Assembly: GCF_002050515.1 (NCBI RefSeq)
Contig: NZ_LTAY01000026.1
Coordinates: forward strand, 186,001-250,000
Direction of reading: 5' to 3'
DNA: 64,000 nt
DNA from: Clostridium thermobutyricum DSM 4928
GTDB lineage: Bacteria; Bacillota; Clostridia; Clostridiales; Clostridiaceae
A model generated the notes under the pieces. The model saw only the letters and a program-made list of their open reading frames with translations, did no database searches and was not told where the DNA came from. The translations under genes and the position numbers were made by a program. Positions 17,029-25,752 of the stretch are shown here, in pieces (position 1 is the stretch's first letter; each line of letters begins with the position of its first letter).

Positions 17029-18165
17029 ATGAGGGAAAAAAGCAGTAATAGAAATGCTAAAAATAGAAGCAAATCTTCATCAAAGGGTAGGACTGTACAA
17101 AGTATAAGAAATAGAGAAAATCAAAAAAAGAAACTACCTAATAATAAACTACATAATAAAAAAATACAGGATAAGTCTGTAATAAATAAACCAGCATCAA
17201 ATAAAAAACTACAAAATAAATATAAAAGACGTAGAACTTTTTTAGTATTAATTATAGCAATAATATTTATAATAGTTATGGTAGTTATACACACTCATAA
17301 AACAAATGCGGCAAATAGTTCAAATTATATGAATCAAGGAAATAATTATGTTATAAATAATGAATATCAAAAAGCGATAGATAGTTACAAGCAAGCTTTA
17401 AATATTGATAGTAATAATACAAAGGCTAAAGACCTTATAGGAATATTACAAGGTTATATGAAGGCTAAAAGCTGTTATGATAATGGAGATATTAATGCTG
17501 CTAACCAAGCATTATCTGCAATAAATCCAAACTATACAAGATATCCAGTTGGTATGCAAATAAATGGACTTAAAGCTCAAATATCTGCTGCAATGCAAAA
17601 TGGAGGGACAAGTTCAGGGACAAGCTCAGAAGCTAAAGATGATATACTTACTTTAAATAATTTATACTCTAGTGGACAATATCAAAAAGCACTTGATCTT
17701 ATCCAAAAACTTAACAAAGAAAATTTAAATGCTACTCAACAGGTTTATGTTTCAGAAATAAATAATAATATAGAACAGAAACTAGGAACATCATCTAGTT
17801 CAAACAATCAATTTTCAACTAGAGGAAAATATTTAAATGAACTAGATAAAATAAATGTACAAGTTAATAATATGGATTTATCAGCCCAAACTTATGAGCA
17901 GAAGCTGCAAAGAGCTAAAAATAAATATACTGTTTGGAATGATGAATTAAATAAAATATTACAAAACATAGAAAATAATATATCAGGAGATAAATTAACT
18001 CAGCTTCAAACATCACAACAAGCATGGGCTCAACAAAAGAATGCTCAAGCTGTTCAAAGTGAAGCACAATATAACAATCAGTTAGTTAAAGAGACAGCAA
18101 ATTATCAAACACAAAGAAGTTTAACAAAAGATAGATGCTACTATTTAGTTAACACATATATGTAA
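17029..18165 (+). CDS. Membrane-anchored TPR-repeat protein
   Basis: 378 residues. A long Lys/Arg/Asn-rich cytoplasmic N-terminus (1-70) precedes one transmembrane helix (about 71-89). The outer part starts with a clear TPR unit (MNQGNNYVINNEYQKAIDSY, roughly 97-116) and a second TPR-like segment near 205-235 (LNNLYSSGQYQKALDLIQKL), then a Gln/Asn-rich helical tail. It probably acts as a protein-protein adaptor outside the membrane. The partner is unknown. AAGGAG precedes the start; a strong terminator follows. Confidence 0.75.
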   Translation: MREKSSNRNAKNRSKSSSKGRTVQSIRNRENQKKKLPNNKLHNKKIQDKSVINKPASNKKLQNKYKRRRTFLVLIIAIIFIIVMVVIHTHKTNAANSSNYMNQGNNYVINNEYQKAIDSYKQALNIDSNNTKAKDLIGILQGYMKAKSCYDNGDINAANQALSAINPNYTRYPVGMQINGLKAQISAAMQNGGTSSGTSSEAKDDILTLNNLYSSGQYQKALDLIQKLNKENLNATQQVYVSEINNNIEQKLGTSSSSNNQFSTRGKYLNELDKINVQVNNMDLSAQTYEQKLQRAKNKYTVWNDELNKILQNIENNISGDKLTQLQTSQQAWAQQKNAQAVQSEAQYNNQLVKETANYQTQRSLTKDRCYYLVNTYM

Positions 18166-18226
18166 AAGAGATATATAAATAATTGTTTGACTTCTTAAAA
18201 AATATCTAATTAGCATAAACATGTAA

Positions 18227-18256
18227 AAAAGGATGCCAAAAGGCATCCTTTTAATT
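18227..18256. terminator. Terminator (symmetrical) after the TPR gene
   Basis: AAAAGGATGCC / GGCATCCTTTT perfect stem with an AAAA loop. It could also stop transcription arriving from the opposite gene. Confidence 0.9.
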
Positions 18257-18374
18257 TTGTAAAATAATATTTTAAAATAACTTTTTATTCATTTATAAAT
18301 ATATTATTAAGATAAATATTTCAAAAAATTATTTATAATATTATAGATATAGAAAGCTATTTAAATATAAAGTT

Positions 18375-19442
18375 TTATGCTTCTAATATTTCTTTTTCAA
18401 GAGAATCCATAAGCTTTTGTACTGGAACAATTTCTTTTATTCTATGAGCATTTTCACCACAGAAAACTAATCCATTATCTATATTTCCAGTAACAGAATT
18501 TATTAAGGCTTGAGTAATACAATAAGGAGTATCTGCTGGATTACAAGGAATCATACAATCATAGCATCTTTCAACCTTAACTTTACCTTCTTTAGTTTTC
18601 TTTACAAAATCATTTAAAATAGCACGACCTGGCATTCCAACAGGACTTGAAACAATTTCTACATCATCTATAGTTGAATTTAAATAAGCATTTTTAAAAT
18701 CATCAGATGCATCACATTCATCAGTTGCAACAAATCTAGTTGCCATTTGAACTCCTGAAGCTCCAAGCTTTAAATATTTAGCTATATCATTACCATCAAA
18801 TACACCACCAGCAACTAAAACAGGAATTTGTGCATTATATTTTTCTTCATATTCTTTTACATGGTCAATAATTTTTACTACTTCAGCTTCAAATTCTTCT
18901 TCTTTCATATTTATTTGGTCTTTTTTAAATCCAAGATGACCACCAGCTTTAGGACCTTCAACAATTACAGCATCAGGTAATCTATTATTATGTTTTTCCC
19001 AAAGCTTCATTATTACACGACAAGCCTTTAAAGATGATATTATTGGTGCTATTTTTACTGTAGAATCTTTAACTATTTTTGGTAGAGCAGTAGGCATACC
19101 AGCACCAGAAATTATTAAATCAATTCCAGCTTCTATAGCAGTTTTAACGTAATCTTCATAATCTTTAGTAACAACCATTATATTTACACCTAAAACTCCA
19201 TTTTTAGTTTTTTCTTTCGCTATTTTTATATGTTCTTTAAGAGCTCTTAAGTTTGCAGCTTTAGAGTTCGTATTAAAATCTTTTTCTTTGAATCCTATAT
19301 CTGCTGCTGAAATAACACCAATACCACCAGCATTAGTAACAGCTGCCGCAAGTGATGATAGTGAAACACCAACACCCATTCCACCTTGAATTATTGGAAG
19401 TCTAACTTGTAAATTTCCTATTTTTAAAGGTTTAATATTCAT
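18375..19442 (-). CDS. Nitronate monooxygenase / 2-nitropropane dioxygenase-like flavoprotein
   Basis: 355 residues from ATG 19442, chosen because TGAGG stands 9 nt before it; an upstream in-frame GTG at 19457 is part of that site. PIIQGGMGVGVS (FMN-binding start), GVISAADIG, EGPKAGGHLGF, PVLVAGGVFDG and GASGVQMATRF are conserved in the FMN-dependent TIM-barrel nitronate monooxygenases, which also include FabK-like enoyl-ACP reductases. A Cys-rich segment near the C-terminus (CYDCMIPCNP) is typical of the anaerobe branch. It probably oxidises nitronates or another activated substrate. Monocistronic. Confidence 0.85.
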   Translation of the reverse strand: MNIKPLKIGNLQVRLPIIQGGMGVGVSLSSLAAAVTNAGGIGVISAADIGFKEKDFNTNSKAANLRALKEHIKIAKEKTKNGVLGVNIMVVTKDYEDYVKTAIEAGIDLIISGAGMPTALPKIVKDSTVKIAPIISSLKACRVIMKLWEKHNNRLPDAVIVEGPKAGGHLGFKKDQINMKEEEFEAEVVKIIDHVKEYEEKYNAQIPVLVAGGVFDGNDIAKYLKLGASGVQMATRFVATDECDASDDFKNAYLNSTIDDVEIVSSPVGMPGRAILNDFVKKTKEGKVKVERCYDCMIPCNPADTPYCITQALINSVTGNIDNGLVFCGENAHRIKEIVPVQKLMDSLEKEILEA

Positions 19443-19575
19443 AACAAAATACCTCACTTAAAATTTATTTGAAAATTAAATATTTTGATAATCAAAATAA
19501 TTTTTATTATATTATAATCTAAATTTTTAAAATTAACAACTAAAAGAGCTAGAATTTTTAGGAAGAAAAAAATTA

Positions 19576-19604
19576 TTGACAATAAAATATATATTTGATA
19601 AAAT
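19576..19604 (+). promoter_or_regulatory. Promoter of tRNA-Trp
   Basis: TTGACA (19576-19581), 17-nt spacer, TAAAAT (19599-19604). Start would be about 6-8 nt before the mature tRNA. Confidence 0.8.
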
Positions 19605-19616
19605 AAAAAACGTTCT

Positions 19617-19692
19617 AGGGGTATGGCTCAATTGGTAGAGTAGTGGTCTCCAAAACCATTGGTTGTGGGTTCGAGTCCTACTGCCCCTGCCA
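19617..19692 (+). tRNA. tRNA-Trp (anticodon CCA)
   Basis: A 76-nt cloverleaf with encoded CCA end. Acceptor stem AGGGGTA / TGCCCCT, discriminator G, anticodon stem GTGGT / ACCAT with loop CTCCAAA (anticodon 19650-19652), and T arm GTGGG TTCGAGT CCTAC. It has its own promoter and terminator. Confidence 0.97.
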
Positions 19693-19693
19693 G

Positions 19694-19723
19694 AAGCACT
19701 TAATTTTATTAAGTGCTTTTTTT
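19694..19723 (+). terminator. Terminator of tRNA-Trp
   Basis: AAGCACTTAAT / ATTAAGTGCTT perfect stem with TTT loop and a seven-T run. Confidence 0.95.
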
Positions 19724-20010
19724 ATGTGTGTTTTTATTTAACTTAAATAAATGTTTCTTAATTGTTAATGTAGACAAAATTATGGATAGTTATTCCTTAA
19801 ATAGCAATATAATAGGAAAATAATATCCTATATATATTAATTTTACATTATTAAGTAAAAATAATATGTTAATATACACCTTTTAAATTTGAATAAAAAA
19901 TTAAAAAAACAAATAAAATATAATAAATTGCAAAAAAAAACTGATAATTCCCTGAAAAAAATAATTAAATTAAAAAAATTATAAAAATATTAATCAAATA
20001 TTAAAAAATA
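19724..20010. other. AT-rich intergenic region, nothing clear
   Basis: About 290 A-rich bases without an ORF or hairpin of note; the promoter of the next gene begins at its end. Confidence 0.5.
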
Positions 20011-20019
20011 TGTTATAAT
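20011..20019 (+). promoter_or_regulatory. Extended -10 promoter of the deacetylase-like gene
   Basis: TGTTATAAT, a perfect extended -10, 28 nt upstream of the start codon. The leader would be about 22 nt. Confidence 0.65.
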
Positions 20020-20047
20020 TATTTTAGAAGGGAAAAGGTGATTACAA

Positions 20048-20638
20048 ATGAAAGGTAAAAAAGTGTTTATATTAACGATAATACTTAGTTGCTTAATATT
20101 AACATTTGCAATTAAATTCATAAATATGGAAATACATAAAGAGCGTTTTGAAGTTGTAACTAGCAATAATTCCATTAATAAACAAAATAGTAAAGAAGTA
20201 AATTCAGTAGTAAAAGTTATAAAAGATCAACAATATCAAAAAGCAAATAGATTAAGTAATTCACAAAAAACTGTATATATAATTGTTGATGATAAAAATA
20301 TAAATGAAAAAAATATAGACAGGCTTTTAAATTTAAGTAATGATTTAAATTTAAAAATTACTTTTATAGATAATAACGAAATTATAAATGAAGATGATAA
20401 AATAGAGTTTTCAGGAAATACAGTCCTTCCAGAAGAATTAGATTTATATAAATTAATTGAAAATAATAAATTAGAATATTTTAAATTAAGTGAAGGATTA
20501 AAAATAAATAATTCTAACACAAACGGAATCATTATGATAATTGATAATATACAAAGCTTAGGAGAAAATAATAGTAATTTTAAAAATGCCGTAAAGGATT
20601 TAAAAGAAAAAGGATATTCATTTAAAGCTTTAGATTAA
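20048..20638 (+). CDS. Membrane-anchored protein resembling a degenerate polysaccharide deacetylase
   Basis: 196 residues with an N-terminal signal anchor (about 5-26). KTVYIIVDDKNINEKNIDRL (76-95) lines up with the first strand of NodB/polysaccharide deacetylases (KTVYLTFDDGP-), LNLKITFIDN with their second strand, and the end (IIMIIDNIQ...LKEKGYSFKALD) with their last strand and helix. The central part that would carry the metal-binding HxxxH motif is missing, so it should not be catalytic. This family link is inference from pattern only; otherwise it is an unknown extracytoplasmic protein. Monocistronic. Confidence 0.55.
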   Translation: MKGKKVFILTIILSCLILTFAIKFINMEIHKERFEVVTSNNSINKQNSKEVNSVVKVIKDQQYQKANRLSNSQKTVYIIVDDKNINEKNIDRLLNLSNDLNLKITFIDNNEIINEDDKIEFSGNTVLPEELDLYKLIENNKLEYFKLSEGLKINNSNTNGIIMIIDNIQSLGENNSNFKNAVKDLKEKGYSFKALD

Positions 20639-20733
20639 GTAATATATTATTATACATATTAAATAACATATGATTAAGATAATAAATTGGGGGATTTATT
20701 ATATAGAGGGGAAAATTTATATATATTTATTTA

Positions 20734-20769
20734 AATGCTATGCAAAATTTATTGCATAGCATTTTTATT
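20734..20769 (+). terminator. Terminator after the deacetylase-like gene
   Basis: AATGCTATGCAA / TTGCATAGCATT perfect 12-bp stem followed by TTTATTTT. Confidence 0.9.
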
Positions 20770-20849
20770 TTATAGTCTTTTATTTTTATGGAAAATATAT
20801 ATAATGAAATTAGAACAGAGGTTCGAATCGGGTTAAAGAGGAGAAAGGT

Positions 20850-21965
20850 ATGAATAAGGTTAAGATATTACATTGTGGAGATATACATTTAGATACACCT
20901 TTTAAAGAATTTAATAAAGAGGTAGCTAAAAATAATAAGGAAGAAATAAAGAGAGTTTTAAAAAATATAATTAATATTTGTAATGAAGAAAAAGTAGAAA
21001 TACTTCTTATATCAGGAGATGTATTTGATAATTATACAGTAAAGAAAGAAACATTAATTTATGTAAGTCAAATCTTTAAGATGTTAGAAAATACTAGAGT
21101 TTTTATAAGTCCTGGGAATCATGATCCATTTAATGAAAAATCATTTTATACTCTTATAGATTGGCCTGAAAATGTTTATATATTTAAAGGTGATATGGAG
21201 AGAATAGATTTAGATGATTTAAATCTTTCAGTTCATGGTTTTGCTTTTAATGAAAAATATATAAAAGAAACAAAATTAAGAAATATAAATATAAAAGAAG
21301 ATAATATAAATATTTTAGTTTGTCATGGAGATTTAAATGGGAAAAGTAGTGATTATAATCCTATATTAAAAGAAGATATAGAAATGAGTAAATTAGATTA
21401 TATTGCATTAGGACATATACATTTATATTCTGGAATACAAAAAATAGGACAAACTTCCTATGCTTATTCAGGCTGTCCACAAGGAAGAGGCTTTGATGAA
21501 TTAGATTCTAAAGGAGTAATAATAGGTGAAGTAAGTAAAGGTTTTACAGATTTAAGCTTTAGAGAAACTTCAATTAGAAATTATTATTCTATAAAGGTTG
21601 ATGTAACAAATCTTAATACCACTTTAGAAGTAGAAGAAAAAATAAAAAATGAAACAAAAGATTATAAAAGGGATAAAGACTTATTTAAAATTATTTTAAT
21701 TGGAAATACCTCTAAAGAGTTTAATATAAATGAAAATATAATTTTAGAGTCTTTAAAAGAAGAGTTTTATTTTATAAAAATAATAAATAATACAAAGGTT
21801 CAAATAAATTATGACCATATTAATTTAGATTCAGTAGAAGGAATTTTTATAAATGAAATTAAGAAGAGAATGGAAGATGAAGAAGATAAAGAAATATTAG
21901 AATTAGCACTAGACATAGGACTTATAAGTTTAATGAATGAAGAGGTAAACTTAGATGATTATTAA
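20850..21965 (+). CDS. Metallophosphoesterase, SbcD/YhaO-like nuclease subunit
   Basis: 371 residues. The calcineurin-type phosphoesterase motifs are in order: HCGDIHLD (8-15), SGDVFDN, SPGNHDP, VCHGDLNG and ALGHIHLYSG, giving a dinuclear Mn site as in SbcD/Mre11. The length and the C-terminal region fit YhaO of Bacillus better than SbcD proper. It overlaps the following ATPase gene by 11 nt, so the two are translationally coupled and very likely form one Mre11-Rad50-like complex acting on DNA ends. The start follows AGAGGAG. Confidence 0.85.
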   Translation: MNKVKILHCGDIHLDTPFKEFNKEVAKNNKEEIKRVLKNIINICNEEKVEILLISGDVFDNYTVKKETLIYVSQIFKMLENTRVFISPGNHDPFNEKSFYTLIDWPENVYIFKGDMERIDLDDLNLSVHGFAFNEKYIKETKLRNINIKEDNINILVCHGDLNGKSSDYNPILKEDIEMSKLDYIALGHIHLYSGIQKIGQTSYAYSGCPQGRGFDELDSKGVIIGEVSKGFTDLSFRETSIRNYYSIKVDVTNLNTTLEVEEKIKNETKDYKRDKDLFKIILIGNTSKEFNINENIILESLKEEFYFIKIINNTKVQINYDHINLDSVEGIFINEIKKRMEDEEDKEILELALDIGLISLMNEEVNLDDY

Positions 21966-24669
21966 AGAAATAAAGATAAAGGCTTTTGGTGGATTAAAAG
22001 ATAAAGTTATATCTTTAAAATCAGGAATGAATTTAATATATGGAGAAAATGAAAAAGGAAAATCTACTATAGAAAACTTTATAAAGCTTTGGCTTTATGG
22101 AGTACCATCTAAAGGAGGAAGAGATTTAAGAAAAAAATATTCTCCTTTTTCTGGCGAAGTAATGGCAGGAGAGCTTATTATAGAGCATGATAATAGAGAA
22201 TATGAGATAAGAAGAACATTTGGAAAAACTAAAAGAGGCGATACTTTAGAAGTTATAGATTTATTATCTGGGGAAGATATAAAAAATAAAATGCAAAAGG
22301 AAGTTGGGGAATTCTTTTTAGGAGTAAATGAAAGAACTTTTTCAAAAACTCTTTTTATTCCACAATTAGGAGTAGAAGTTAAAAAAGAAAAAGATGAAGA
22401 AATAAAGGACAAGCTTCAAGAGATTTTTGGATCAGGAACAGGAGAAGTTTCTGCAAGTACAGGAATAGAAAATCTATCTAAAAAGAAAAAAGAATTAAAA
22501 ACTACTAGAGGAACAGGAGAAATAGATAAGTTAAATCTAGAGCTAGATAGTTTACAAAGAGAAAAAGCTGAAATTTATAAAGCTATTGATTTAAATTTAG
22601 ATAATGAAAGCCTTTTATTAAAAGAGAAAAAAGAAAATAAAGTTTTAAAAGAAGAAATAGAAAAGCTTGAAATATATAAGAAATACATAAAGAAGAAAAA
22701 TTTAAAAAAAGAATATGAAGATATATTTAAGTATTTAAAGCGTGGAGAAGAAATAAAAAAGGAAGAAGAACTTTTAAATAAAGATTTAATTGTAGGAGAA
22801 TTCAATTTAGATACGGATTATTTAGATAATATTGAAAAAATATATAACAACTATAATATATTAGAAGAAAAAATTTCAGAAAAAGAAGAGCATATAAGAG
22901 TTTTAAAAGAAGAATTAGAAGAAGAGATAAAAAGCTTTAAAGAATATGAATTCTTTAATTCTTTAGATTTAGGGATAAAAGAAAAATTAATAAAGCTAAA
23001 TGCAGAACAGGAATCTTTAAAAGAGAAAAAAGATAGATATGATAAATTATTAGAAAGTATAAATAAAGAAGAAGAAAAAATACAAGTTAAAGAAAGATTT
23101 TTAGGGGATGTATTAAACCTAAAGCCTCATGTAGAAGAAATAAAGGAATTACTAAAGGAATATGAGCATAATTTAATAAGTCTAAAGAAGGAATATGAAA
23201 AAGAAGAAGGCTTAAAAGATAATACAAATAAAAGTGGAAATTCTAAAATATATATTATTTCAGCTATAGTTGGATTATTGGGACTAGGAGTAAATACATT
23301 CATAGGAAAAAATCTTATAATTTATATTGTATTTTTAATAATTTTATTAGGTTCAATTGGCTTATACATTATGAATTCTAAAAAAGATAATGTAGAAGAA
23401 AATTGTGGTAATGAAATAAATGAATTAAAAGAAAATATTGATTTTATAGAAAACAAATTTAAAGACTTTATTGAGTTATCTAATGTAAAAAATAAAGAAA
23501 ATCTTATAAGAAGCATTAAGCTCTTAGAGGACTTTATTCAATTTGAAAATAAAACTAATTTTGCTATAGAAGAAAGATTAAATTTAATAGAAGAGTTAAA
23601 TATAGAAAATGAAAAAGAAAGATATAATCAAAATGAAAAAATATTAGACTCTGTAATAAAGATGTCTAGTAGTAACAATATAGATGAAGTTTATATTAAA
23701 ATAGATAAATATGAAAAGATAAGATTATTAAAAGAAACTCTTAAGCAAAAGAAAAGTTTATTAGAATCTGAAATAGAAAATATAAAAAATGAAAAAGAAA
23801 ATTTAAAAGAAGAACTTTTACTTCAATTAAAAAAAGGAAATTTAGAAAATATAGATATAAGTAATTTAAAAAATTATATTGAAGAAATAAGAAACAAGCT
23901 TTTAAAGAAAAAAGAGCTAGAAAGTGCTTTAGAAAATATTCAAGAAACTTATAATACTCTTTTAAAAGATAGAGATATAGAAGACATAAAAGAAGAATTT
24001 TCAAGAATAGGAGATAATTTTGAAGAGTCTAATTATAAAAAAGAGGAAGATATAGAAGCTGAGCTTAAAAATAAATCAAATAAGCTTATAGAATCTGAAA
24101 AAAAGATAAAATACTTAGAAGGCGAAATAAAATTAAGCTTAGCAGGAAAAAGAGATATAAATATAGTTGAAGAAGAAATTTTAGAAGTTACAGAAAAAAT
24201 TGAAAAGTTAGAAAAAACATATAAAGCTATAAATATAGCAATAGAAGTTTTAGAGAATGCAGATAGAAAAATAAAAGAAAAATTTGGACCTACTTTAAAT
24301 GAAAATATAAAAGAAATTTTTAGTAAGCTTACAGATAGTAAATATGGAGATGTAATTTTAAAAGAAGACTATGATTTATTAGTAAGAGATGAAGAAAGCT
24401 TATTTTCTAGTGAATATTTAAGTAATGGTTCAAGAGACCAATTATATCTATCATTAAGACTAGCTTTAATAAAATTTCTGTTTAAAGATAAAGAAGTTCC
24501 AATAATATTTGATGAAGTTTTTCTTCAATATGATGATATAAGAAGAGAAAGAGGAATAAAATTAATAAGCGAAGAAAACCTAGCGCAAACTATAATTTTC
24601 ACTTGTCAAAGAATAGAAGAAGATATTATTGACAAAAATAATATTAAATGCAAAAAAATCTATATTTAA
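21955..24669 (+). CDS. AAA/SMC-like ATPase, YhaN/SbcC-like partner with central membrane hairpin
   Basis: 904 residues. Walker A GENEKGKST (30-38) is in an N-terminal Rad50-like half domain; the signature YLSNGSRDQLYLSLRLA (about 820-836) and Walker B VPIIFDE (about 848-854) complete it at the C-terminus. Between lie long Lys/Glu-rich coiled coils. At the middle (about 432-473) two hydrophobic helices replace the zinc hook of Rad50/SbcC, as in YhaN, so the coiled coil tip is anchored in the membrane. It should pair with the upstream phosphoesterase and process DNA ends near the membrane. Function beyond that is inference. Confidence 0.83.
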   Translation: MIIKEIKIKAFGGLKDKVISLKSGMNLIYGENEKGKSTIENFIKLWLYGVPSKGGRDLRKKYSPFSGEVMAGELIIEHDNREYEIRRTFGKTKRGDTLEVIDLLSGEDIKNKMQKEVGEFFLGVNERTFSKTLFIPQLGVEVKKEKDEEIKDKLQEIFGSGTGEVSASTGIENLSKKKKELKTTRGTGEIDKLNLELDSLQREKAEIYKAIDLNLDNESLLLKEKKENKVLKEEIEKLEIYKKYIKKKNLKKEYEDIFKYLKRGEEIKKEEELLNKDLIVGEFNLDTDYLDNIEKIYNNYNILEEKISEKEEHIRVLKEELEEEIKSFKEYEFFNSLDLGIKEKLIKLNAEQESLKEKKDRYDKLLESINKEEEKIQVKERFLGDVLNLKPHVEEIKELLKEYEHNLISLKKEYEKEEGLKDNTNKSGNSKIYIISAIVGLLGLGVNTFIGKNLIIYIVFLIILLGSIGLYIMNSKKDNVEENCGNEINELKENIDFIENKFKDFIELSNVKNKENLIRSIKLLEDFIQFENKTNFAIEERLNLIEELNIENEKERYNQNEKILDSVIKMSSSNNIDEVYIKIDKYEKIRLLKETLKQKKSLLESEIENIKNEKENLKEELLLQLKKGNLENIDISNLKNYIEEIRNKLLKKKELESALENIQETYNTLLKDRDIEDIKEEFSRIGDNFEESNYKKEEDIEAELKNKSNKLIESEKKIKYLEGEIKLSLAGKRDINIVEEEILEVTEKIEKLEKTYKAINIAIEVLENADRKIKEKFGPTLNENIKEIFSKLTDSKYGDVILKEDYDLLVRDEESLFSSEYLSNGSRDQLYLSLRLALIKFLFKDKEVPIIFDEVFLQYDDIRRERGIKLISEENLAQTIIFTCQRIEEDIIDKNNIKCKKIYI

Positions 24670-24720
24670 TTGACAAATAGGAAATTAAAGGTTATGATTT
24701 TGTTTGTAAATGCAAATCAT
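24670..24720 (+). promoter_or_regulatory. Promoter with overlapping inverted repeat (metalloregulator operator?)
   Basis: TTGACA (24670-24675), 17-nt spacer, TATGAT (24693-24698). The inverted repeat ATGATTT / AAATCAT (24694-24700, 24714-24720) covers the -10 and the start of transcription. A zinc-responsive repressor such as Zur is the natural guess because the gene encodes a zinc-type binding protein; the repeat is not a textbook Zur box. Confidence 0.65.
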
Positions 24721-24737
24721 ATGCAAAGGAGATAAGG

Positions 24738-25634
24738 ATGAAAAAAATCATAACAATTTTAACAATAGGGGTCTTAGCTCTACTAGCAGTAGGTTGCTCA
24801 AAAACAGATTCTAATTCAGAATCAAAGGTAAATGAGAATGGGAAAATAAAAATTACAGCTTCAATATTTCCAGTAGCGGAAATAACAAAAGCTATAGGTG
24901 GAGATAAAGTAGATGTACTTACTTTAGTACCAAAAGGTCAAGAACCACATCATTTTGAACCAAATACAGGAGCTTTTAAAGAGCTTCTTAGTAGCAAAAT
25001 GTTTATATATAATGGGCTTGGAATGGAAGAATGGCTTAATGATGTAAGCGCAAAATTAAAAGAAAATAATATTTTAAGCGTGGATTCAAGTAATGGGGTA
25101 GATGTTTTAAAAGATGGAGATAAAATAGATCCACATGTTTGGCTAAGTTTAAAACAAGTTCAAGTTCAAGCTAAAAATATAAAGGATGCTTTAATTAAAG
25201 AAGATCCAAAAAATGAATCTTATTATAATGAAAATTATGAAAAGTTTATAAAAGATTGCAATGATTTATATAACGAATATAAGCCAAAATTTGAAGAATT
25301 AAAAAATAAAAATTTCGTAACAGGTCATGCAGCTTTTGGTTATCTTTGTAGAGATTTTGGATTAACTCAAGAGTCAGTAAGTTCTTTATATGCAGATGGT
25401 GAACCAACACCAGGAAAACTTCAAGAATTAGTTAACTATTGTAGAGAACATAATGTTAAAGTTATTTTCTCAGGAACATTATCAGAGCCAAAAACTTCTG
25501 AAACATTAGCAAAGGAAGTTGGAGCAAAAGTAGTTAAAATATATACTCTTGAATCACAATATGATGATAAAACATATTTAGAAGCAATGAAATATAATTT
25601 AGATACAATATATAATTCAATGAAAGAAAATTAG
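24738..25634 (+). CDS. Zinc/manganese ABC transporter substrate-binding lipoprotein (ZnuA/AdcA type)
   Basis: 298 residues. The signal peptide ends in LLAVGC (lipidated Cys at about 20). The cluster A-1/SBP_bac_9 fold is shown by ASIFPVAEITKAIGG, the metal ligands in QEPHHFEPN, DPHVWLS and TGHAAFGYL, and a late acidic ligand region near TLESQYDD. There is no long His-rich loop. It would capture Zn2+ (or Mn2+) at the membrane surface. No permease or ATPase gene is adjacent, so it must work with a transporter encoded elsewhere. Its own promoter carries an operator-like repeat. Confidence 0.88.
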   Translation: MKKIITILTIGVLALLAVGCSKTDSNSESKVNENGKIKITASIFPVAEITKAIGGDKVDVLTLVPKGQEPHHFEPNTGAFKELLSSKMFIYNGLGMEEWLNDVSAKLKENNILSVDSSNGVDVLKDGDKIDPHVWLSLKQVQVQAKNIKDALIKEDPKNESYYNENYEKFIKDCNDLYNEYKPKFEELKNKNFVTGHAAFGYLCRDFGLTQESVSSLYADGEPTPGKLQELVNYCREHNVKVIFSGTLSEPKTSETLAKEVGAKVVKIYTLESQYDDKTYLEAMKYNLDTIYNSMKEN

Positions 25635-25658
25635 GAAATAATTATAATTCAATGAAAT

Positions 25659-25692
25659 AAAGGGAAGGATATTTTTATACTCTTCCCTTTTT
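25659..25692 (+). terminator. Terminator after the metal-binding lipoprotein gene
   Basis: AAAGGGAAG / CTTCCCTTT stem with a 14-nt loop, followed by TTC. Confidence 0.8.
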
Positions 25693-25704
25693 CTTGTTAA
25701 GTTA

Positions 25705-25713
25705 TGGTATAAT
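25705..25713 (+). promoter_or_regulatory. Extended -10 promoter of the mutS-like operon
   Basis: TGGTATAAT, a perfect extended -10, directly after the preceding terminator and 40 nt before the start codon. Confidence 0.65.
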
Positions 25714-25752
25714 TTACATGTAATAAATTAATAAAAGGAGTAATTTAAATTA

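Noticed and set aside
20820..20829. GGTTCGAATC, resembling a tRNA T arm, just before the YhaO-like gene
   Set aside because: No acceptor, D or anticodon arm can be built around it; chance match or weak relic.
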